Source: Strigamia acuminata (taxonomy: Eukaryota; Arthropoda; Chilopoda; Geophilomorpha; Linotaeniidae). From it: a stretch of 64,000 nucleotides of DNA. Positions 30,101 through 42,768 of the stretch are shown one piece after another. The translations under genes were made by a program, and so were the position numbers. The DNA is taken from contig OX442315.1 in assembly GCA_949358305.1 (NCBI GenBank), positions 13,356,427 through 13,420,426 of the forward strand, written 5' to 3'. The notes below the pieces were generated by a model. It was not told the origin of the DNA. It was given only the letters and a program-made list of their open reading frames with translations, and ran no database searches. The stretch's first letter is position 1, and every line of letters starts with the position of its first letter.

Positions 30101-31057
30101 TTTTTAGTCAATTTTTTTCGATTTTTAGTCGATTTTATCGATTTTTAGTCGATTTTTATTGTTTTTTAGTCGATTTTATCGATTTTAGTCGATTTCTATC
30201 GATTTTCAGTCGATTTTTATCGATTTTTAGTCGATTTTATCGATTTTTAGTCGATTTTATCGATTTTTAGTCGATTTTTATTGTTTTTTAGTCGATTTTA
30301 TCGATTTTAGTCGATTTTTTTCGATTTTTAGTCGATTTTATCGATTTTTTAGTCGATTTTTATTGTTTTTTAGTCAATTTTATCGATTTTAGTCGATTTC
30401 TATCGATTTTTAGTCGATTTTTATCGATTTTTAGTCGATTTTATCGATTTTTAGTCGATTTTATCGATTTTTAGTCGATTTTATCGATTTTTAGTCGATT
30501 TTATCGATTTTTAGTCGATTTTATCGATTTTTAGTTGAGTTTATCGATTTTTAATCGATTTTATCGATTTTTAGTTGGTTTTTCTACTTTTAGTCGATTT
30601 TATCGCTTTTTAGTAGATTTTATCGATATTTTAATCGATTTAATAGTAGATTTTATCGGTTTTTAGTTTTGTCCAACCATTATACTTATTAAAATATTTA
30701 CCATGCCACATAATTGACATCCAGTAGAATATAAGAGTGCTTTTGTTTTTTCCACTACTATCGTCCACTTCCTTTGTTAATTTGTTTAATGATCTATGTA
30801 ATAATGCTGCCCACATAAGGATTGAGCACAAGTAGATCGTCGCTGCCAATGCTAGTGGGCCTAAAAATGGAACCTGTAATGACATTGATTATTTGCAAAT
30901 ATTGTTCAATCGTTTCAAATATGAGGTAGTTTACTACAAGTATGAGAATCATCAAAATCAATGGAATCCATTTGTAAATGTTTACTGCTTCGGATGAAGT
31001 GAATAATGCCCAAGAGAATCCTGATCGAATGTTCTCTTGAAAAAGTGTGATGTTCAC
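27185..31057 (-). CDS. tmem68-like: Gene D: TMEM68-like acyltransferase-family protein (7 coding exons seen, 400 aa)
   Basis: Exons: 31057-30935 (D1), 30873-30702 (D2), 29357-28996 (D3), 28633-28570 (D4), 27889-27832 (D5), 27680-27617 (D6), 27544-27185 (D7); phases agree, sum 1203 nt. Parts in order: hydrophobic N-terminal segments, MWHGYKVIG, the motif-I region FVFYQGPLPID, PIIPVFTKN, GGLPVRL, TYIGEPI, KLIDKHQNLPGNRFDALVDR, then a Gln/Glu/Asn-rich tail of about 75 residues beyond the usual TMEM68 end. The catalytic His of the family motif is Gln here, and the Pro-Gly-Gly site of gene C reads PLEEDM, so it is probably a pseudo-enzyme. D1 has no ATG: it follows a CCAG acceptor with an in-frame TAG just upstream, so an upstream first exon is likely but was not found. 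Intron 2 holds a T-rich minisatellite and a 3'-UTR-like segment. Confidence 0.78.
27928..28202. mobile_element. Family 6 TIR element in gene D intron 4
   Basis: Same TACTGTATTTTATCGATTAA / CGGTAAAATACGGTA ends and inner CGCGGC blocks as 9306-9555. Confidence 0.8.
28212..28556. mobile_element. MITE family 8, hosting an array breakpoint
   Basis: The ends GTTACCCCACTGTAAACCGC and the complement of GCTTAAAGTGGGGTAAT pair, followed on both sides by GCATGCCG/CGGCATGC. The left breakpoint of the tandem array (28460) falls inside it, so every unit starts with its right third. Confidence 0.7.
28694..28970. mobile_element. Family 3 TIR element in gene D intron 3
   Basis: CATTTTAGCGA(ACATGTC)ATTTTAGCGACACA arms point outwards at both ends around a CG-rich centre with a C run. 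Removed from units 2-12 by the internal deletion. Confidence 0.75.
29570..29790 (-). repeat. Copy of the gene D 3' region inside gene D intron 2
   Basis: Aligns with 26866-27090 (presumed gene D 3' end), sharing AAACTTTATTTC, GGAAATAACATTTTATA, CTAGTGGTAGT and TTTTGAGTCGAACA in order. Contains AATAAA in the sense of transcription, so it could end transcripts after D1-D2. Repeated in all 12 units. Confidence 0.8.
30041..30660. repeat. T-rich minisatellite of unit 1 (TCGATTTTTAGTCGATTTTA)
   Basis: About 620 bp of TCGATTTTTAGTCGATTTTA units with Ser/Phe/Asp-like plus-strand frames that have no genuine coding meaning. Lengths in units 2-12 (bp): 650, 620, 732, 741, 741, 718, 638, 638, 720, 640, 598. 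Units 5 and 6, and 8 and 9, have equal lengths, marking the most recent unit duplications. Confidence 0.93.
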
Positions 31058-31626
31058 CTGGTTCTATTACATTAAAAAAAGTATTGTTATATGCTTAATT
31101 ACGAAATTGTGCTGTGTTGCCCCGCTGTGGAGGGCATGCCCTAAAATGCAAGTTTGACCATATCTGGGGATCTGATTGTCTTTTTTTAAAGAAAATTTAT
31201 GATTCTTAAGAATAAATTTATAAGCCGACAGTAAGGGGTTTCATTAAATGAGTGATTAGTTGATTACTTTGATTACTTTGATTAGTTGATTATTTGATGT
31301 ATCATGTGATTGAATTCAACCAATCCTGAGAATAATCATTTCATCAAATAAGCAACTAATCAAGTAATCAAGTAATCATCCCAAACCATGATTTTCTGCT
31401 GACTTTGGTCGATTATAAGTGCTCTCTCAACTCAAACCAACATGGCGGCGCCAGACCCGCTTCAACTACACAAGGTCATAATACAATAAAGTGTGCTCAG
31501 TTTAGGTTAAACTGAACACATTAAACAAGTTAGGGAGTTGCAATTGTTACTTGTAGCAACTTTTTTTAAACAATTGCTACGTATCTAGGTTACAGTTTAA
31601 ACAATTCTGCCCATCGGACTTGCCCA
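31058..31626. promoter_or_regulatory. Upstream region of D1 cassette, candidate promoter
   Basis: No upstream coding exon is found. Contains a hairpin (31250-31382, GATTAGTTGATTACTTTGAT against AATCAAGTAATCAAGT) and AACATGGCGGC, which fits the YY1/Pho consensus AAnATGGCGGC. The block is present upstream of D1 in units 1-7, 10 and 12, and deleted in 8, 9 and 11. Confidence 0.35.
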
Positions 31627-34376
31627 TTCGCACTTGCTTACACCAGCGTACCAGTAAAAATGGAGTTTATTGGCATGCCGATAAAACCTACACCGGCATG
31701 CTGCTTAAAGTGGGGTAATACGATACTAAAGCATACTTGCAGCTAAACCGATTTTTCCATTCCAATTGACGCGGTATTTGTCTGTTAAATCTTTGGTATT
31801 CATGTCTTCTTCAAGGGGAAGTAGAATATCATGCCCGTTAAATAAGTTATGTACACAGTTTTTTCTAGTCATGGGCACAAAATTCATTCTTTTGTTGAAA
31901 CGTTTCCAACCTGTCATTTTGTATTGTTTTTTGTGAGTTAAAACGAAAATAGATCTTCGATATCGTCTCCACAAATGGCTAGTGAAATATAAAATGTCGA
32001 TTGGCAATGGTCCTTGATAAAATACAAATATGGCAGCCGAGTTCTGTGGCAAATTTCTTTTCCCAATCACTTTGTAACCTTAAGAAGATTTTTAAAAATA
32101 TTATAATGATTAATGGATACAGTAAATGTGTTCAAATTGGTTGAAAAAATTTTGCTTAGAGAAGCCAACATCAAGGAAGTGTTTTTAGTTGAGATTGAGT
32201 GACGTGCGACAGGAAGTGTGTAAAGTGTCATAAATTATGCTAATATCTCTTTTGTCCAATTGATTTTATACGTGTGCCCATCAAAAAACTAGAATTTTAC
32301 ATTTATATGTGCATAAAACTTTATTTCATAAATGGAAATAACATTTTATAAAAAAAAAATCAAAATTATATTAACTTAAATAGTCATAACAATCACAAAA
32401 ATAAATAAAAATCCAAACTACTTTTCCTAGTGGTAGTTAGTAGTAATGAGGCTCGACCAATGGGATTTATGACTTTTGAGTCGAACAAGAGTATAATTAT
32501 ACACATCATTTCATCAAAAATATTACAAATCACTTTATGAACTTTCAAAGACACCAGCGGGAGTAGTCATGCTTTGTGCTGGTTTTACCTTCTCATTGTT
32601 CACCACTGTGAACAGACAGCAGCCTCCATGAGCTAATAAGTGGGTCAAATCATAAAATCGACTAAAAAAATCGACGAAAACATAGACTAAAAACTCAATA
32701 CCCTTGGGTGTTGATTACTCGTATCTGAACAGGGGTGTTTGATTTTTTTGTTGATTTTTTATTCGATGTTTTAGTCGATGTTTTTAGTTTCACTCGAATT
32801 TTTAGTCAATCTCATAGATTTTTTTAGTCAATTTTTTTCGATTTTTAGTCGATTTTATCGATTTTTAGTCGATTTTTATTGTTTTTTAGTCGATTTTATC
32901 GATTTTAGTCGATTTCTATCGATTTTTAGTCGATTTTTATCGATTTTTAGTCGATTTTTATCGATTTTTAGTCGATTTTATCGATTTTTAGTCGATTTTA
33001 TCGATTTTTAGTCGATTTTTATTGTTTTTTAGTCGATTTTATCGATTTTAGTCGATTTTTTTCGATTTTTAGTCGATTTTATCGATTTTTAGTCGATTTT
33101 TATTGTTTTTAGTCGATTTTAGTCGATTTCTATCGATTTTTAGTCGATTTTTATCGATTTTTAGTCAATTTTATCGATTTTTAGTCGATTTTATCGATTT
33201 TTAGTCGATTTTATCGATTTTTAGTCGATTTTATCGATTTTTAGTCGATTTTATCGATTTTTAGTCGATTTTATCGATTTTTAGTTGAGTTTATCGATTT
33301 TTAATCGATTTTATCGATTTTTAGTTGGTTTTTCTACTTTTAGTCGATTTTATCGCTTTTTAGTAGATTTTATCGATATTTTAATCGATTTAATAGTAGA
33401 TTTTATCGGTTTTTAGTTTTGTCCAACCATTATACTTATTAAAATATTTACCATACCACATAATTGACATCCAGTAGAATATAAGAGTGCTTTTGTTTTT
33501 TCCACTACTATCGTCCACTTCCTTTGTTAATTTGTTTAATGATCTATGTAATGATGCTGCCCACATAAGGATTGAGCACAAGTAGATCGTCGCTGCCAAT
33601 GCTAGTGGGCCTAAAAATGGAACCTGTAATGACATTGATTATTTGCAAATATTGTTCAATCGTTTCAAATATGAGGTAGTTTACTACAAGTATGAGAATC
33701 ATCAAAATCAATGGAATCCATTTGTAAATGTTTACTGCTTCGGATGAAGTGAATAATGCCCAAGAGAATCCTGATCGAATGTTCTCTTGAAAAAGTGTGA
33801 TGTTCACCTGGTTCTATTACATTAAAAAAAGTATTGTTATATGCTTAATTACGAAATTGTGCTGTGTTGCCCCGCTGTGGAGGGCATGCCCTAAAATGCA
33901 AGTTTGACCATATCTGGGGATCTGATTGTCTTTTTTTAAAGAAAATTTATGATTCTTAAGAATAAATTTATAAGCCGACAGTAAGGGGTTTCATTAAATG
34001 AGTGATTAGTTGATTACTTTGATTACTTTGATTAGTTGATTATTTGATGTATCATGTGATTGAATTCAACCAATCCTGAGAATAATCATTTCATCAAATA
34101 AGCAACTAATCAAGTAATCAAGTAATCATCCCAAACCATGATTTTCTGCTGACTTTGGTCGATTATAAGTGCTCTCTCAACTCAAACCAACATGGCGGCG
34201 CCAGACCCGCTTCAACTACACAAGGTCATAATACAATAAAGTGTGCTCAGTTTAGGTTAAACTGAACACATTAAACAAGTTAGGGAGTTGCAATTGTTAC
34301 TTGTAGCAACTTTTTTTAAACAATTGCTACGTATCTAGGTTACAGTTTAAACAATTCTGCCCATCGGACTTGCCCA
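31627..34376 (-). pseudogene. Array unit 2 (D1, D2, truncated D3)
   Basis: D1 33807-33685, D2 33623-33452, D3' 32078-31737. D3' lacks its last seven codons and is fused to the last base and splice donor of D4 (GCA A|GTATGC). D2 carries His to Tyr in the WHG motif (MWYG). Exons D4-D7 are absent. Confidence 0.85.
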
Positions 34377-37096
34377 TTCGCACTTGCTTACACCAGCGTA
34401 CCAGTAAAAATGGAGTTTATCGGCATGCCGATAAAACCTACACCGGCATGCTGCTTAAAGTGGGGTAATACGATACTAAAGCATACTTGCAGCTAAACCG
34501 ATTTTTCCATTCCAATTGACGCGGTATTTGTCTGTTAAATCTTTGGTATTCATGTCTTCTTCAAGGGGAAGTAGAATATCATGCCCGTTAAATAAGTTAT
34601 GTACACAGTTTTTTCTAGTCATGGGCACAAAATTCATTCTTTTGTTGAAACGTTTCCAACCTGTCATTTTGTATTGTTTTTTGTGAGTTAAAACGAAAAT
34701 AGATCTTCGATATCGTCTCCACAAATGGCTAGTGAAATATAAAATGTCGATTGGCAATGGTCCTTGATAAAATACAAATATGGCAGCCGAGTTCTGTGGC
34801 AAATTTCTTTTCCCAATCACTTTGTAACCTTAAGAAGATTTTTAAAAATATTATAATGATTAATGGATACAGTAAATGTGTTCAAATTGGTTGAAAAAAT
34901 TTTGCTTAGAGAAGCCAACATCAAGGAAGTGTTTTTAGTTGAGATTGAGTGACGTGCGACAGGAAGTGTGTAAAGTGTCATAAATTATGCTAATATCTCT
35001 TTTGTCCAATTGATTTTATACGTGTGCCCATCAAAAAACTAGAATTTTACATTTATATGTGCATAAAACTTTATTTCATAAATGGAAATAACATTTTATA
35101 AAAAAAAAATCAAAATTATATTAACTTAAATAGTCATAACAATCACAAAAATAAATAAAAATCCAAACTACTTTTCCTAGTGGTAGTTAGTAGTAATGAG
35201 GCTCGACCAATGGGATTTATGACTTTTGAGTCGAACAAGAGTATAATTATACACATCATTTCATCAAAAATATTACAAATCACTTTATGAACTTTCAAAG
35301 ACACCAGCGGGAGTAGTCATGCTTTGTGCTGGTTTTACCTTCTCATTGTTCACCACTGTGAACAGACAGCAGCCTCCATGAGCTAATAAGTGGGTCAAAT
35401 CATAAAATCGACTAAAAAAATCGACGAAAACATAGACTAAAAACTCAATACCCTTGGGTGTTGATTACTCGTATCTGAACAGGGGTGTTTGATTTTTTTG
35501 TTGATTTTTTATTCGATGTTTTAGTCGATGTTTTTAGTTTCACTCGAATTTTTAGTCAATCTCATAGATTTTTTTAGTCAATTTTTTTCGATTTTTAGTC
35601 AATTTTATCGATTTTTAGTCGATTTTTATTGTTTTTTAGTCGATTTTATCGATTTTAGTCGATTTCTTTCGATTTTTAGTCGATTGTTATCGATTTTTAG
35701 TCGATTTTATCGATTTTTAGTCGATTTTATCGATTTTTAGTCGATTTTATCGATTTTTAGTCGATTTTTATTGTTTTTTAGTCGATTTTATCGATTTTAG
35801 TCGATTTTTTTCGATTTTTAGTCGATTTTATCGATTTTTTAGTCGATTTTTATTGTTTTTTAGTCGATTTTATCGATTTTAGTCGATTTCTATCGATTTT
35901 TAGTCGATTTTTATCGATTTTTAGTCGATTTTATCGATTTTTAGTCGATTTTATCGATTTTTAGTCGATTTTATCGATTTTTAGTCGATTTTATCGATTT
36001 TTAGTTGAGTTTATCGATTTTTAATCGATTTTATCGATTTTTAGTTGGTTTTTCTACTTTTAGTCGATTTTATCGCTTTTTAGTAGATTTTATCGATATT
36101 TTAATCGATTTAATAGTAGATTTTATCGGTTTTTAGTTTTGTCCAACCATTATACTTATTAAAATATTTACCATGCCACATAATTGACATCCAGTAGAAT
36201 ATAAGAGTGCTTTTGTTTTTTCCACTACTATCGTCCACTTCCTTTGTTAATTTGTTTAATGATCTATGTAATGATGCTGCCCACATAAGGATTGAGCACA
36301 AGTAGATCGTCGCTGCCAATGCTAGTAGGCCTAAAAATGGAACCTGTAATGACATTGATTATTTGCAAATATTGTTCAATCGTTTCAAATATGAGGTAGT
36401 TTACTACAAGTATGAGAATCATCAAAATCAATGGAATCCATTTGTAAATGTTTACTGCTTCGGATGAAGTGAATAATGCCCAAGAGAATCCTGATCGAAT
36501 GTTCTCTTGAAAAAGTGTGATGTTCACCTGGTTCTATTACATTAAAAAAAGTATTGTTATATGCTTAATTACGAAATTGTGCTGTGTTGCCCCGCTGTGG
36601 AGGGCATGCCCTAAAATGCAAGTTTGACCATATCTGGGGATCTGATTGTCTTTTTTTAAAGAAAATTTATGATTCTTAAGAATAAATTTATAAGCCGACA
36701 GTAAGGGGTTTCATTAAATGAGTGATTAGTTGATTACTTTGATTACTTTGATTAGTTGATTATTTGATGTATCATGTGATTGAATTCAACCAATCCTGAG
36801 AATAATCATTTCATCAAATAAGCAACTAATCAAGTAATCAAGTAATCATCCCAAACCATGATTTTCTGCTGACTTTGGTCGATTATAAGTGCTCTCTCAA
36901 CTCAAACCAACATGGCGGCGCCAGACCCGCTTCAACTACACAAGGTCATAATACAATAAAGTGTGCTCAGTTTAGGTTAAACTGAACACATTAAACAAGT
37001 TAGGGAGTTGCAATTGTTACTTGTAGCAACTTTTTTTAAACAATTGCTACGTATCTAGGTTACAGTTTAAACAATTCTGCCCATCGGACTTGCCCA
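34377..37096 (-). pseudogene. Array unit 3 (D1, D2, truncated D3)
   Basis: D1 36527-36405, D2 36343-36172, D3' 34828-34487 with the fused donor. D2 has Pro to Leu in its hydrophobic segment (PFLGLLAL). Confidence 0.85.
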
Positions 37097-39928
37097 TTCG
37101 CACTTGCTTACACCAGCGTACCAGTAAAAATGGAGTTTATCGGCATGTCGATAAAACCTACACCGGCATGCTGCTTAAAGTGGGGTAATACGATACTAAA
37201 GCATACTTGCAGCTAAACCGATTTTTCCATTCCAATTGACGCGGTATTTGTCTGTTAAATCTTTGGTATTCATGTCTTCTTCAAGGGGAAGTAGAATATC
37301 ATGCCCGTTAAATAAGTTATGTACACAGTTTTTTCTAGTCATGGGCACAAAATTCATTCTTTTGTTGAAACGTTTCCAACCTGTCATTTTGTATTGTTTT
37401 TTGTGAGTTAAAACGAAAATAGATCTTCGATATCGTCTCCACAAATGGCTAGTGAAATATAAAATGTCGATTGGCAATGGTCCTTGATAAAATACAAATA
37501 TGGCAGCCGAGTTCTGTGGCAAATTTCTTTTCCCAATCACTTTGTAACCTTAAGAAGATTTTTAAAAATATTATAATGATTAATGGATACAGTAAATGTG
37601 TTCAAATTGGTTGAAAAAATTTTGCTTAGAGAAGCCAACATCAAGGAAGTGTTTTTAGTTGAGATTGAGTGACGTGCGACAGGAAGTGTGTAAAGTGTCA
37701 TAAATTATGCTAATATCTCTTTTGTCCAATTGATTTTATACGTGTGCCCATCAAAAAACTAGAATTTTACATTTATATGTGCATAAAACTTTATTTCATA
37801 AATGGAAATAACATTTTATAAAAAAAAAATCAAAATTATATTAACTTAAATAGTCATAACAATCACAAAAATAAATAAAAATCCAAACTACTTTTCCTAG
37901 TGGTAGTTAGTAGTAATGAGGCTTGACCAATGGGATTTATGACTTTTGAGTCGAACAAGAGTATAATTATACACATCATTTCATCAAAAATATTACAAAT
38001 CACTTTATGAACTTTCAAAGACACCAGCAGGAGTAGTCATGCTTTGTGCTGGTTTTACCTTCTCATTGTTCACCACTGTGAACAGACAGCAGCCTCCATG
38101 AGCTAATAAGTGGGTCAAATCATAAAATCGACTAAAAAAATCGACGAAAACATAGACTAAAAACTCAATACCCTTGGGTGTTGATTACTCGTATCTGAAC
38201 AGGGGTGTTTGATTTTTTTGTTGATTTTTTATTCGATGTTTTAGTCGATGTTTTTAGTTTCACTCGAATTTTTAGTCAATCTCATAGATTTTTTTAGTCA
38301 ATTTTTTTCGATTTTTAGTCGATTTTATCGATTTTTAGTCGATTTTTATTGTTTTTTAGTCGATTTTATCGATTTTAGTCGATTTCTATCGATTTTTAGT
38401 CGATTTTTATCGATTTTTAGTTGATTTTATCGATTTTAGTCGATTTTTAGTCGATTTTATCGATTTTTAGTCGATTATTATTGTTTTTTAGTCGATTTTA
38501 TCGATTTTAGTTGATTTTTTTCGATTTTTAGTCGATTTTATCGATTTTTAGTCGATTTTTAGTCGATTTTATCGATTTTTAGTCGATTATTATTGTTTTT
38601 TAGTCGATTTTAGTCGATTTTTTTCGATTTTTAGTCGATTTCATCGATTTTTAGTCGATTTTTATTGTTTTTTAGTCGATTTTATCGATTTTAGTCGATT
38701 TCTATCGATTTTTAGTCGATTTTTATCGATTTTTAGTCGATTTTATCGATTTTTAGTCGATTTTATCGATTTTTAGTCGATTTTATCGATTTTTAGTCGA
38801 TTTTATCGATTTTTAGTCGATTTTATCGATTTTTAGTTGAGTTTATCGATTTTTAATCGATTTTATCGATTTTTAGTTGGTTTTTCTACTTTTAGTCGAT
38901 TTTATCGCTTTTTAGTAGATTTTATCGATATTTTAATCGATTTAATAGTAGATTTTATCGGTTTTTAGTTTTGTTCAACCATTATACTTATTAAAATATT
39001 TACCATGCCACATAATTGACATCCAGTAGAATATAGGAGTGCTTTTGTTTTTTCCACTACTATCGTCCACTTCCTTTGTTAATTTGTTTAATGATCTATG
39101 TAATGATGCTGCCCACATAAGGATTGAGCACAAGTAGATCGTCGCTGCCAATGCTAGTGGGCCTAAAAATGGAACCTGTAATGACATTGATTATTTGCAA
39201 ATATTGTTCAATCGTTTCAAATATGAGGTAGTTTACTACAAGTATGAGAATCATCAAAATCAATGGAATCCATTTGTAAATGTTTACTGCTTCGGATGAA
39301 GTGAATAATGCCCAAGAGAATCCTGATCGAATGTTCTCTTGAAAAAGTGTGATGTTCACCTGGTTCTATTACATTAAAAAAAGTATTGTTATATGCTTAA
39401 TTACGAAATTGTGCTGTGTTGCCCCGCTGTGGAGGGCATGCCCTAAAATGCAAGTTTGACCATATCTGGGGATCTGATTGTCTTTTTTTAAAGAAAATTT
39501 ATGATTCTTAAGAATAAATTTATAAGCCGACAGTAAGGGGTTTCATTAAATGAGTGATTAGTTGATTACTTTGATTACTTTGATTAGTTGATTATTTGAT
39601 GTATCATGTGATTGAATTCAACCAATCCTGAGAATAATCATTTCATCAAATAAGCAACTAATCAAGTAATCAAGTAATCATCCCAAACCATGATTTTCTG
39701 CTGACTTTGGTCGATTATAAGTGCTCTCTCAACTCAAACCAACATGGCGGCGCCAGACCCGCTTCAACTACACAAGGTCATAATACAATAAAGTGTGCTC
39801 AGTTTAGGTTAAACTGAACACATTAAACAAGTTAGGGAGTTGCAATTGTTACTTGTAGCAACTTTTTTTAAACAATTGCTACGTATCTAGGTTACAGTTT
39901 AAACAATTCTGCCCATCGGACTTGCCCA
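37097..39928 (-). pseudogene. Array unit 4 (D1, D2, truncated D3)
   Basis: D1 39359-39237, D2 39175-39004, D3' 37548-37207 with the fused donor. First of three units (4-6) sharing a Leu to Pro change in D2 (STPIF) and expanded minisatellites. Confidence 0.85.
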
Positions 39929-42768
39929 TTCGCACTTGCTTACACCAGCGTACCAGTAAAAATGGAGTTTATCGGCATGCCGATAAAACCTACACCGGCA
40001 TGCTGCTTAAAGTGGGGTAATACGATACTAAAGCATACTTGCAGCTAAACCGATTTTTCCATTCCAATTGACGCGGTATTTGTCTGTTAAATCTTTGGTA
40101 TTCATGTCTTCTTCAAGGGGAAGTAGAATATCATGCCCGTTAAATAAGTTATGTACACAGTTTTTTCTAGTCATGGGCACAAAATTCATTCTTTTGTTGA
40201 AACGTTTCCAACCTGTCATTTTGTATTGTTTTTTGTGAGTTAAAACGAAAATAGATCTTCGATATCGTCTCCACAAATGGCTAGTGAAATATAAAATGTC
40301 GATTGGCAATGGTCCTTGATAAAATACAAATATGGCAGCCGAGTTCTGTGGCAAATTTCTTTTCCCAATCACTTTGTAACCTTAAGAAGATTTTTAAAAA
40401 TATTATAATGATTAATGGATACAGTAAATGTGTTCAAATTGGTTGAAAAAATTTTGCTTAGAGAAGCCAACATCAAGGAAGTGTTTTTAGTTGAGATTGA
40501 GTGACGTGCGACAGGAAGTGTGTAAAGTGTCATAAATTATGCTAATATCTCTTTTGTCCAATTGATTTTATACGTGTGCCCATCAAAAAACTAGAATTTT
40601 ACATTTATATGTGCATAAAACTTTATTTCATAAATGGAAATAACATTTTATAAAAAAAAAAATCAAAATTATATTAACTTAAATAGTCATAACAATCACA
40701 AAAATAAATAAAAATCCAAACTTTTCCTAGTGGTAGTTAGTAGTAATGAGGCTTGACCAATGGGATTTATGACTTTTGAGTCGAACAAGAGTATAATTAT
40801 ACACATCATTTCATCAAAAATATTACAAATCACTTTATGAACTTTCAAAGACACCAGCAGGAGTAGTCATGCTTTGTGCTGGTTTTACCTTCTCATTGTT
40901 CACCACTGTGAACAGACAGCAGCCTCCATGAGCTAATAAGTGGGTCAAATCATAAAATCGACTAAAAAAATCGACGAAAACATAGACTAAAAACTCAATA
41001 CCCTTGGGTGTTGATTACTCGTATCTGAACAGGGGTGTTTGATTTTTTTGTTGATTTTTTATTCGATGTTTTAGTCGATGTTTTTAGTTTCACTCGAATT
41101 TTTAGTCAATCTCATAGATTTTTTTAGTCAATTTTTTTCGATTTTTAGTCGATTTTATCGATTTTTAGTCGATTTTTATTGTTTTTTAGTCGATTTTATC
41201 GATTTTAGTCGATTTCTATCGATTTTTAGTTGATTTTTATCGATTTTTAGTTGATTTTATCGATTTTAGTCGATTTTTAGTCGATTTTATCGATTTTTAG
41301 TCGATTATTATTGTTTTTTAGTCGATTTTATCGATTTTAGTCGATTTTTTTCGATTTTTAGTCGATTTTATCGATTTTTAGTCGATTTTTAGTCGATTTT
41401 ATCGATTTTTAGTCGATTATTATTGTTTTTTAGTCGATTTTATCGATTTTAGTCGATTTTTTTCGATTTTTAGTCGATTTTATCGATTTTTAGTCGATTT
41501 TTATTGTTTTTTAGTCGATTTTATCGATTTTAGTCGATTTCTATCGATTTTTAGTCGATTTTTATTGATTTTTAGTCGATTTTATCGATTTTTAGTCGAT
41601 TTTATCGATTTTTAGTCGATTTTATCGATTTTTAGTCGATTTTATCGATTTTTAGTCGACTTTATCGATTTTTAGTTGAGTTTATCGATTTTTAATCGAT
41701 TTTATCGATTTTTAGTTGGTTTTTCTACTTTTAGTCGATTTTATCGCTTTTTAGTAGATTTTATCGATATTTTAATCGATTTAATAGTAGATTTTATCGG
41801 TTTTTAGTTTTGTTCAACCATTATACTTATTAAAATATTTACCATGCCACATAATTGACATCCAGTAGAATATAGGAGTGCTTTTGTTTTTTCCACTACT
41901 ATCGTCCACTTCCTTTGTTAATTTGTTTAATGATCTATGTAATGATGCTGCCCACATAAGGATTGAGCACAAGTAGATCGTCGCTGCCAATGCTAGTGGG
42001 CCTAAAAATGGAACCTGTAATGACATTGATTATTTGCAAATATTGTTCAATCGTTTCAAATATGAGGTAGTTTACTACAAGTATGAGAATCATCAAAATC
42101 AATGGAATCCATTTGTAAATGTTTACTGCTTCGGATGAAGTGAATAATGCCCAAGAGAATCCTGATCGAATGTTCTCTTGAAAAAGTGTGATGTTCACCT
42201 GGTTCTATTACATTAAAAAAAGTATTGTTATATGCTTAATTACGAAATTGTGCTGTGTTGCCCCGCTGTGGAGGGCATGCCCTAAAATGCAAGTTTGACC
42301 ATATCTGGGGATCTGATTGTCTTTTTTTAAAGAAAATTTATGATTCTTAAGAATAAATTTATAAGCCGACAGTAAGGGGTTTCATTAAATGAGTGATTAG
42401 TTGATTACTTTGATTACTTTGATTAGTTGATTATTTGATGTATCATGTGATTGAATTCAACCAATCCTGAGAATAATCATTTCATCAAATAAGCAACTAA
42501 TCAAGTAATCAAGTAATCATCCCAAACCATGATTTTCTGCTGACTTTGGTCGATTATAAGTGCTCTCTCAACTCAAACCAACATGGCGGCGCCAGACCCG
42601 CTTCAACTACACACGGGTCATAATACAATAAAGTGTGCTCAGTTTAGGTTAAACTGAACACATTAAACAAGTTAGGGAGTTGCAATTGTTACTTGTAGCA
42701 ACTTTTTTTAAACAATTGCTACGTATCTAGGTTACAGTTTAAACAATTCTGCCCATCGGACTTGTCCA
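39929..42768 (-). pseudogene. Array unit 5 (D1, D2, truncated D3)
   Basis: D1 42198-42076, D2 42014-41843, D3' 40380-40039 with the fused donor. Minisatellite 741 bp, as in unit 6. The upstream region carries the ACACGGGTC variant also seen in unit 6. Confidence 0.85.

Noticed and set aside
30058-30270. Plus-strand frames rich in Phe/Asp/Ser/Leu in the array (also in other units)
   Set aside because: They are translations of the 20-bp TCGATTTTTAG minisatellite. They vary with repeat number and have no start context or splice structure.
31430-31450. Kozak-like GCCGCCATG on the minus strand upstream of D1
   Set aside because: The frame stops after three codons (ATG TTG GTT TGA), so it cannot supply the missing gene D start.
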